Shown here piece after piece: positions 55,959-64,000 of a stretch of DNA of 64,000 bases (position 1 is its first letter; every line of letters starts with the position of its first letter). The stretch spans positions 97,252 through 161,251 of the forward strand of contig MU404151.1 in NCBI GenBank assembly GCA_022695795.1. Reading direction: 5' to 3'. The translations under genes and the position numbers were made by a program. The notes below the pieces were generated by a model. The model did not search any database. It was given only the letters and a program-made list of their open reading frames with translations, and was not told the origin of the DNA. This DNA comes from Biscogniauxia marginata (taxonomy: Eukaryota; Ascomycota; Sordariomycetes; Xylariales; Xylariaceae).

Positions 55959-58877
55959 TCACGCGGGGCTCTCGACCCGGTCCTCGCAGGCGAGCGTGTC
56001 CGAGTAGCACACCGTCGCCAGGTCGTCGCTCGCCCAGCCGAGCCAGACCCCGACGCGCGCCGACGGGTACCCGGGGACGACCCAGTTCTGCGCCGCGACG
56101 TCCCAGACGCTGACGTCCCTGCGCGTGAGGCGGATCTCGACCTCGGCGCTCTCGCCGGGGCCCAGCTCCGGCGTCTTGGCGAAGTCCCGCAGCTGCAGCG
56201 CCGGCACGTCGTAGCCCGCCGACGCGGGGAGCTGCACGTACGCCTGCGCGACGGCCTTGGCCTTAGTGGTCGAAGAGCCAGTGTTCGTCACCGTGGCCGT
56301 GATCCGGTACGCCACGTCCCAGAGCGCCGGGTTGCCGCCGTTGGCGCCGCCCGCCGCGGGCCCGGGGCCCTGCGCCGTCGAGTACCCCTCCGGGTACGGG
56401 TACGCGGCCGAGCCCGAGGCCCCGATCGCGCGCGCCGCATCCGCCTCGCCCGTCGGCAGCCACGAGTACAGGTACCGCCAGATGCGGTCGAAGCCGTCCG
56501 GGTAGTAGGCCTCGGACGCGGCGGGCAGGGAGGTGTTCATCGCGGCGACGGGGGAGGTCGGCTTGGCGGGGCGCGCGGGCGGCAGCGCCGACCCGAGCGG
56601 CGTGACGCGCTCTATGCGCGCGCCCGAGAGCGAGAAGTTGGCGTAGCTGAGGCCGTGGCCGAAGGCGAAGCGCGGCTTCACCGCCGCCCGCTGGAAGTGC
56701 CGGTAGTCGATGTACAGGCCCTCCGAGTACGTGTCCTGCGTCTGGCTCAGCGGCGTCGCGACGAGGCCCACGCTCGCCGGGTAGTCGTCCTCCGACACGG
56801 GGATCGTGTACGGCAGGTGCCCGCTCGGCGACGCCTCGCCGAAGAGCACCTCGGTCAGCGAGTCGCCGGCCTCCTGGCCGGGCAGGTGCGCCACGAGCAC
56901 GGCCTTGACCGCCGGCAGGTCGATCCACGGCTCCATGACGATGGGGCCGACCGTGTGCACGACGACGACGACGCTGCCGTACTTCTCCGCCGCCGCCTGC
57001 ACCAGCGCGTCGCCGTTGTGCCACGCCTTGAGCCCGTCGGCGTCGCGGTCGCCGTGGTTGTTTTCCACCGTGTACGAGTTCTCGCCCGAGTCCGAGTTGA
57101 TGAAGACGATGGCCACGTCGCCGGCCGCCGGCGCCGCCACGCTCGGGAACGAGTCCGTCGCGTAGTACGTCACGTTCGCGGCCTTGCGCCGCAGCGAGCC
57201 GATCGGGTCGTCGAGCTTCGGGTAGTTGGCGCTGCCCGAGCCCCAGCCCATGCCGAGCAGGCCGCGGTTGCAGCTCTTGTCCGTGCACGAGTTGACGCCC
57301 TTGGGGTCCGCCTGGGCGTCGGTGCCGAAGACGAAGAGCGGCGACGAGGTCGACAGCGGGAGCAGGCCGCCGTCGTTCTTGAGGAGCGTGATCGCCTCCT
57401 GCGCTACCGCCTTGGCTACCTTCCAGTGGTCGGCCTGCACGTTGACGTACTCGTTGACGACGCCGACGGGGGAGAATAAAGCTGCCGGGTACAGAGGACC
57501 CTCGCGGTCGGCTGTGTTGGACGAGAAATTCGGCGGCGGGTAGTCCTTGTCCTGGCCCAACTGGTACCATGTCGCCACGACCCGGGTCGCCATATCGTTC
57601 AAGCGGTCCACCGGCACGGACCCGTTCAGTATGGACCGCGTGAGTTCGAACATCCAGTTGCTGTAGCCAAATAGCGGGACATTGTTGCCGATCGTGTCTC
57701 CGGGCATAGACATGTCGAGCCCGGCCAGAGCTGAGCCGACCCCGGAAAGCTGGGCGAGCCAGTCGGTCATGACTATACCTTGGAATCCAAGCTCATCCTT
57801 CAATAGACCGTTGATGAGGTGACTGTTTTGGGATGATGCTGATCCATTGACCTGAGGTATAGTGGGTCAGCTAAGGAGCAGTTACGCGTGTGATCGAGAT
57901 AGAGGTGCTTACAGCGTTGTACGCCGTCATTATCGAGCCTACGCCGGCGTGAATACCTTCTGCAAATGGCCAAAGATATAGCTCATGCAATGTCCGGTCA
58001 TCTGCGAACTGGTCAGAGGTTTGCAGGGCAAGTAGATCGGGATGATGTGAGCATTACCGATGTTTGCACTATACGCTTGCTGGAATGGGTTGTACATTCG
58101 GTACAGCTCCTGTTCGTTTCCAATCGCATGCTTGATCGTGGCAATGACACCCTGCTCCTGGACTCCCCTGATCGTCTCGGCACCGGCGACCGCTTGAAGC
58201 ACGGGGTCTGAGCCGAACCCTTCCCAGTTCCGGCCTCCCCTCGGTTTCCTACCGAGCGCACCAACCGATGGTCCGAGATAGAAATTGGCACCTTTCCCTC
58301 TGAACTCTTTACCCATTGCCACGCCCCTCTGGTACATGAGGTCCTTGTTGAACGTCGCCCCTGTCGTGATCCCTGCCGGAAAGGCAGTGATGTTGTCCGT
58401 CGTACGAACGCCTAACGGCCCGTCCTGAAGGCATAGCTGCGGGAACCCCAATCGCGGTGCACTGCCAGTGTTTCCCACACAACGTCCTAGAACAGTTGGT
58501 TAGCTGTGAGCCAGCACGCCAATACAGTACTCATGTCATCTCTTCGACATACCCTAGAGACTTTGTTAGTAATCATATCTTCAGACAGATAGATCTCACG
58601 AAGGTGAGGGAGGATATGGGTAACTGAGTCCTACCATAAAAAGGCCGGTTCCAGCCGTGATGTTGACCTTTTCAGCCAACGTCATTTGCGACACCAGCTC
58701 GACGGCCTTGTCGTAGCTTTCGCTCCAGTCGTCGGCCCAGCCACCGTAAGGCGCCGGGTAATACGGCGCGGCAACATATCCTTCGGGGACCGGATCTCGG
58801 CGTTGTATCACCGAGGCGGACGTCGAGGCGACCAGAAGCAGTAGGGCGAGGCTTCGGAGCCCCGACGGCGACTCCAT
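55959..58877 (-). CDS. Secreted GH3 beta-glucosidase
   Basis: Exons 58877-58635, a single base at 58553, 58486-58058, 58001-57913 and 57851-55959 give 884 residues, a normal GH3 length. The enzyme releases glucose from the non-reducing end of cello-oligosaccharides and related glucosides. The signal peptide is [20 protein letters not shown]. The (beta/alpha)8 domain has [22 protein letters not shown], and nucleophile Asp ~284 in VMTDW. The alpha/beta-sandwich domain has [14 protein letters not shown] [15 protein letters not shown] and acid/base Glu ~510 in SDSGEN. A C-terminal fibronectin-III-like domain follows ([20 protein letters not shown]). The start is the second ATG, preferred for its signal peptide. 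The single-base exon is required to restore the frame (MGRCVGNTG). The last exon is very GC-rich, which creates long meaningless antisense frames. Confidence 0.93.
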
Positions 58878-61800
58878 CCTAAAAATTACCATTACGATAT
58901 ATTTATTAGAGTGGTTAAGGGGGGGGATTAGAAGGTTTCGAGAATAATCGACAGCCGGCCCATGGGAGAGTCTAAATAAGTTTGTCCAGCGCGGATGTTT
59001 AGGCGCGTGATCGTTTACTAGACGATGAGGCCGTGCGGGCCAAGAAAGTAAGACAACAAAGGGGACGAAGAGGGAGCCGCGGATTCATTGCTACCCAACT
59101 AATAGGCATATATGGCACTGCTGCTTCTCACAAGCTAATTAATACATAGGAGTGTCGCGAATCAGGTGCCAGGGGTGACCGAGCACACCAGGTCCGCCTC
59201 GGTATCAGTTGACACCCTTGACGTCAAAAAGGCGAGATCGCTACGCTTCGGGCAGGTGAAGAGAACTTCGACATGCGGGACCAGGTTTAAAGCTGATTCG
59301 GAGATCTGTGCCGAGCACGCGGCGCACATGCATTTCTTTTTTGTGTGTTGTTAACGCATAGTTCTTGGGATATGTCAGTAATATGCAAACCCTGTCCCGC
59401 AGCTCAGGAACTAAAAATATACCAAGCCTACTAAGGGTCAAGAGGATAAACGACGTGCTATACGAAAGGGTCATTTCCCACCCCGGTAGTCCACATGTCC
59501 ATCATACCTAGTATTTGGATCTTCACCCGCTAGTTCGGTAATGTAGAAAGACAGAAACTGAATAGGGTGACTAAGGTATAGGCCCAACACGTGCGATCCT
59601 TGTGCTGTGTATACATCAACATGCTTTGGCTTGGCCGCTTGGGAGACCATCAGGTGAATAGGGGAGAAAGAGGATCACACGGCCTTAACAGTCTTGGTAT
59701 AGTGTCACCCACTTACATACCTACTTTAACTATTACAGGTAAGACACCGTAGCAGCAGGACTGGAGTTGTCGAGGTCGGATGCGGGGAAAACGAGGAACC
59801 AGTCGGACTTTTAGCAAGGCTTGCTACATAATATCTAGGTACATACCGGTATTGCGTGCATTGCTCTTCGAAGAGTCTTGTGCAGTCTACACTTCTCGAT
59901 CGTTGTGTGTGGATGATGATGATTCGTCTTGCATGGTATATCGCATTCCAGTGTAATGTTATTGGCTGGATAATATGAAGTTGGCATGTTGTGTTATGAC
60001 AATATGGTTATGATCCTGTTTTGATTTTCCCTCTCCTTTCAGAGTTATACAAGCTGATGGTTAATTTTGGAAGGGAAAAAAAACAACATGTGCATAATGT
60101 TTTGTGTAAAGAATAAAGCTAGAGAAAAGAGGAGAGGAGAGGAGAGAAGAGAAGAAAAAGGAGTCGAGAAGCTGAAAAGGGATCGTTCCTCGCAAGCCAA
60201 GGCCAGCTGATGATCTGACCCCCTGCTCCTTCTTCGAATTCCAAGTTGGAAATCTGGATAAGCTCCCGGCGCTAGGCTCAACAGAGTTACGGTTAATTTA
60301 AGAGATATGCTTGCCGGGATTCAGCTGCGTTACGTCACCGATGCAAGATTGCCAGATGCGACGTCGAAAGAGGAAAGAGATTCATCAACTTTACACCATT
60401 CGGCGCGGCTGTTGAAATCTGTCAGAGTAGTCCAACCCAAGTCGAGATAAGGCTTGTCTACCTAAATACTCACACCGTATCCGAAGTCATTCCATGGATC
60501 AGTCACATCGCCCGAGATGGAGCAACACAGTAGGAGGTATGTACTGTACTTGGGTCAACCCGGCGATCTCCCTGCACAAATACGCGTGGCCCGTCCAGGT
60601 TTTCATTCGAGTGGACCTTTGGTATAAGTACACAGTCAGACAGTAAGTAGTATGGCTTTTATATGTGCTACTGTAGTAGCTAGGTACTCAGTACATAGAT
60701 ACGAGCGATCGTCGCCCGATATGCGAATTTGTCCAGGCCTCTTCTATGGTTTACATATTTTTTATGTAGGTAGGTAGTTATGTATAAATGAATTAAGTGT
60801 TTTCCTGAAGCTTCGACACAGTGAAGCGGTACCTATCACTATTACCTACTTATATTACCTTGCTGATGCGATTGTACCTACTCGTCTGTCTCTTTGTTGT
60901 CACCTCACTTACTACTTCTTAGAGACACGGTATGTAATCAGTGAGGATGCCACTTGGCATATATGAGGAAGATACCTATCTCTGTAGCGGCGACGATAGC
61001 GGGCGGGGTGGGATAAAAAAAGTTGACACGGAAATCTGGGGAGATCTAGAGAGAACTTCCCGTCCGGCCGCCGTAACCGCCCGAGTTACAGGTAAAAAGT
61101 TGATTTCAAGTCCGCCCAGGGTCACATCGAGCGCCGTCGAATACTAGCGTATCTAGCTTCCAGACCAGATATCGATCGATAATTGCTTGTGACTGGGTTT
61201 AGTTGACAATTTGACAGGCTCCGGAGCAATTCGAACCGCCTCTAGCTGATTACTACGCGGAGCTTATGTACCTCATTGGATGTCGCGTTAAGCGCCCGTG
61301 TTTAAGCAACTCGTGTGTACAGCCGACAGCTCCGGCCCCTAGGCTTAGCACACGATAGCTTCGGGGCGGAAGGGACCGTTTTGACCGCGTTTTGACTTAG
61401 TGACCCTACCACCCCAGCCTGTCGCTGTCCGGGTTGCATTGGTGACGCTACCGCCACCACCACATGCATAGTCGACAATAGATTCAGGAACACAACCGTA
61501 CTCGGGTAATTCCTCGTGTCTTTGTCCTGGTCTTAACGATAATACCACCGAGACCTAATAATTGTACTGTCTCACTCAAGTTCTCCCTGTCTCTAGCTGC
61601 GCATGTATACTGAAGAGTCTATCTGTTGAAAAGATTGTGCGGTCGTCTCTATGAGCTAGAGGAGGCAGGGATGGCTGACGGCCGTTAGAACAAGATGCAA
61701 GGTATGGAATTACAAGATAAATAAGGCTCGCGGTCTATACATATAGGACTCCGGTAGTATATATATATTAAGTATGTGCCGTGCGGGGATACCCCTGTAT

Positions 61801-62144
61801 CTCGCCGAACGGGCTCTGCAGGCTGGAGAATGGGTGGGGATCACGACAGCCTAACAGTCTAGTTACGTGTCAGCTAGTATACGGATTACAAACTAGTAAG
61901 CTTCTAGCTCGCGTGGCTTTCTCGTCTACAATAAAAATTTCGCTTTACCGAGAGCGTATGGCGCTGCGGGATTTGGAAGCGATCCCCGTCTCTCCCAGCT
62001 GCCGCCCTCCCCCATCTCAGCCCACAGCGTTAACGGCATCTATTATAATAATGGTTGGAGTCGCGCTGAAGAACGGCGACCTCGGTTCGCTCCTCACTCG
62101 CCGTTCTTCCTGGGCTTGTCTGCTTGCTTGAATTCTTGGTCGAT
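58878..62144. other. Divergent intergenic region between beta-glucosidase and lipase genes
   Basis: About 3.3 kb with no supportable gene, long enough to hold two regulated promoters. It contains a GA-rich microsatellite (60120-60166), TAGGTAGGTA words near 59830 and 60765, and a TATATATATA run at about 61757-61769, roughly 380 bases before the lipase ATG. Confidence 0.5.
60120..60166. repeat. GA-rich purine tract
   Basis: About 47 bases of G and A only, mainly GAGAG and GGAGA units. Confidence 0.8.
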
Positions 62145-63377
62145 ATGAAGTTTCTAAGCTGTCTTCTGGTTTCCTCCCTCGCCTCGTCTGCTGTTGCGAG
62201 GCTAGTGCCTAGGACACCAAGATACAGTTTAAACGGTCGTGGTATGTTATAACAGAACGCAGTGAAAGGTCTAAAGAACACAACAAGCTGACTATGGAAA
62301 AAAAGATACGGTCACTGCTGCGGAGATCGCAAAACTGGAATTCTATTCGCAATATGCATCAGCTGCTTACTGTAATAGCGAGGCGGATGTCAACTCTACT
62401 GTGACATGCTCTGCGGATGCCTGTCCAGATGTAATGGCAGCCGGCGCAACCATTGTCGCAACCTATAGGTGAACTTGCTTGGTCTCGACATTCCTGGGAT
62501 CCAGGCAGCTGATGATTAGGAAGTGGTGTAATCACCGACATCCAAGGGTTCACCGCCGTAGATGACACGAACAAGTTGATCGTGACTGCGCTGAAAGGAT
62601 CGCAGTCTCTCCGTAACTGGATAACCGAGTGAGCGCAAGCCGGCCCCGTCTCGCATTTACATGAGATAGTTGAATAGCTGACTTTCGAATAGTTTCGTGT
62701 TCATCCAAGTGGGCTGCGACCTGGTAGACGACTGCTATGTCCACGCCGGGTTCGCCACGGCCTGGTCCGAAATCGACGAACGCGTCCTAGCCGGCGTGGC
62801 CGCCGCCGCGAAAGCCAACCCCTCCTATCGGATCGTCTTCACGGGGCACTCCCTGGGCGGCGCCGTGTCCACGCTGGCGGCGGCCTACACGCGCAAGGAC
62901 GGCTACGAGGCCGACGTGTACAACTACGGCAGCCCGCGGCCGGGCAACCAGGCGTTCGTCGGCTTCGTGACGGCGCAGGCGGGGGCCGAGTACCGGGTGA
63001 CGCACCTCGACGACCCGGTGCCGCGGCTGCCGCCCCTCTTCCTGGGCTACCGGCACACGAGCCCCGAGTACTGGCTCTCGGGCGGCGCCGCCAACGCAAC
63101 GACGTACACGGCGGCCGAGGTGACGGTGTGCGAGGGCTACGCGAACACGGACTGCAACGGCGGCACCAAGGGCCTCGACACGGACGCCCACAGCGCCTAC
63201 TTCGGGCCCATCGGCGCCTGCGGCGACAGCGGCTTCGAGTTCCGGAGGCGGGACGCCGGCGTCACGCGCGACATGGCCACGTCGGAGCCCCAGGACGTCA
63301 CCGACGAGGAGCTCGAGAGCACGCTCAACGGGTGGATCGACCGGGATATCGAGTACGCGGCGTCGTTGGGCGAGTAG
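62145..63377 (+). CDS. Secreted class-3 lipase
   Basis: Four exons (62145-62241, 62306-62468, 62524-62628 and 62693-63377) give 349 residues. The family (Thermomyces/Rhizomucor-type lipases, including feruloyl esterase relatives) hydrolyses ester bonds of triglycerides or similar substrates outside the cell. The signal peptide is MKFLSCLLVSSLASSAVARL. Catalytic residues by motif are Ser ~173 in GHSLGGA, Asp ~228 in HLDDPVPRLPP and His ~287 in DTDAHSAYFGPIGAC. Family landmarks include LIVTALKGSQSLRNWITD and VYNYGSPRPGNQAF. A 55-residue acidic C-terminal extension (from FEFRRRDAGV) goes beyond the usual fold. Exon 3's acceptor is GGAAG, chosen by frame. Exon 4 is much more GC-rich than exons 1-3. 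Confidence 0.92.
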
Positions 63378-63898
63378 TCGATTCCGGGAGGGGGAGGGAT
63401 ATCCCTCTCTTGGGAGGTTCACGCGATACGATATATACTAGACGGGGAGGGCATTAATTCTATATAATCTAGTTGTCTTCGCAGTATGAGATTTACGATT
63501 CCAGTTTAAAGTCTCCTTGGTCCTCAATGCTTGTAGACCAGTAGGAGAAAGGCACCTTAGAATGTGACGATGTAGTTCCGGAGAAGGCCATTATGACTAT
63601 TCTAGAGTGTGCTATTAATTTGCAGTACTGCTTTCCCGAACAGAGTGTTTGGATTAGATCGAATATCAGCTTACTATCGTCTACTTCAGAAATTAGGAAA
63701 GTGATTATGACGTTTCTACTGAATACCAAAATGACCTTCGTTAACCCCCCCTATACCTATACGTATTGTTGTATATCCCCGGCAAGAGTAAATCCCGAAG
63801 AATAAATGACATGAAAAGGGGTTAGACCCCCAACCCATCTAAACAGCTTTCCCATCATCTTCGCCCTTCGCCCTGGCCTTCCCCTCTGATATCCGAAA
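63378..63898. other. Convergent spacer
   Basis: 3' flanks of the lipase gene and the gene at the right edge; no gene seen. Confidence 0.5.
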
Positions 63899-64000
63899 TC
63901 ACAACTCAAGGTCGCCGAGCCTCTCGCAGACTTTGTTCGATTGATCGTCAATTTCCCTGCGGACTTTATCGGCTTCCTCTTCGCGGCCTGTGCGGCGTAA
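63899..64000 (-). CDS. C-terminal end of an unidentified protein, cut by window edge
   Basis: The minus strand reads in from the right edge as LRRTGREEEADKVRREIDDQ, continues SNKVCERLGDLEL, and stops at TGA (63899-63901). The charged heptad-like composition suggests a terminal coiled coil. It has coding character unlike its surroundings, but only 33 codons are visible and the family cannot be named. Confidence 0.4.
   Translation of the reverse strand, partial: LRRTGREEEADKVRREIDDQSNKVCERLGDLEL

Noticed and set aside
55902..57479. A 525-codon open frame on the plus strand
   Set aside because: It is antisense to the GC-rich last exon of the GH3 gene, is full of Arg/Val/Ala with no domain, and exists only because GC-rich codons rarely form stops in reverse. 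The 435-codon minus frame at 56263-57570 is likewise a shadow.
62787..63422. Minus-strand frame of 211 codons over the lipase
   Set aside because: Antisense shadow of the GC-rich exon 4; the lipase frame has all catalytic motifs.

Overview
This is nuclear DNA of a filamentous ascomycete (Pezizomycotina, most likely a Sordariomycete-type genome). The evidence is short spliceosomal introns of about 50-80 nt with GTRAGT/GTATGT donors and CTAAC-like branch sites, fungal-type genes (highly reducing polyketide synthase, Sec16, Crt1/RFX, Yop1, CAF-1 large subunit, Kin17, GH3 beta-glucosidase, class-3 lipase), and AT-rich blocks whose decay looks like repeat-induced point mutation (RIP: C-to-T and G-to-A changes, Q codons turned into stops, no indels).

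Left end, 1-5.9 kb: an AT-rich, RIP-decayed repeat block. It holds a wrecked Ty3/gypsy pol 3' end (about 180-720), several copies of one LTR family at different stages of decay (1336-1567, an inverted piece at 1568-1665, 3613-4081, and a nearly clean copy at 4589-5050), and a complete but mutation-riddled alpha/beta-hydrolase reading frame (2577-3344). From 6.6 to 15.1 kb lies one large highly reducing PKS (KS-AT-DH-MT-ER-KR-ACP). Its eleven exons assemble cleanly except for an in-frame TGA in the KS domain and a 1-nt deletion in the AT domain, so it reads as a young pseudogene. No tailoring, transporter or regulator gene accompanies it. A small unknown protein lies at 17.4-17.8 kb.

From 20.9 to 55.3 kb comes a housekeeping region: Sec16 (COPII), Kin17, a Cys-rich unknown, aspartokinase (Hom3 type), an RFX/Crt1 transcription factor, Yop1 (ER tubules), an eIF4E-family cap-binding protein, CAF-1 large subunit and mitochondrial bL34. 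These sit between 0.7-3.3 kb spacers containing small AT-rich (RIP-like) patches, a tRNA-derived SINE (about 28.9-29.1 kb), a second possible Pol III unit (45.7 kb) and a truncated FAD-oxidoreductase remnant (30.1-30.3 kb). From 55.9 to 63.4 kb are two secreted hydrolases, a GH3 beta-glucosidase and a class-3 lipase. The C-terminal tail of an unidentified gene runs off the right edge.

The two most notable observations are (i) a single-nucleotide exon in the GH3 gene, demanded by the reading frame and flanked by two near-ideal introns, and (ii) the contrast between a RIP-destroyed hydrolase gene with no indels and a neighbouring PKS broken by just two small lesions. I see no CRISPR, rRNA gene or convincing intact tRNA. 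All exon models are derived by eye from splice consensus, frame arithmetic and family motifs; no database search was run.
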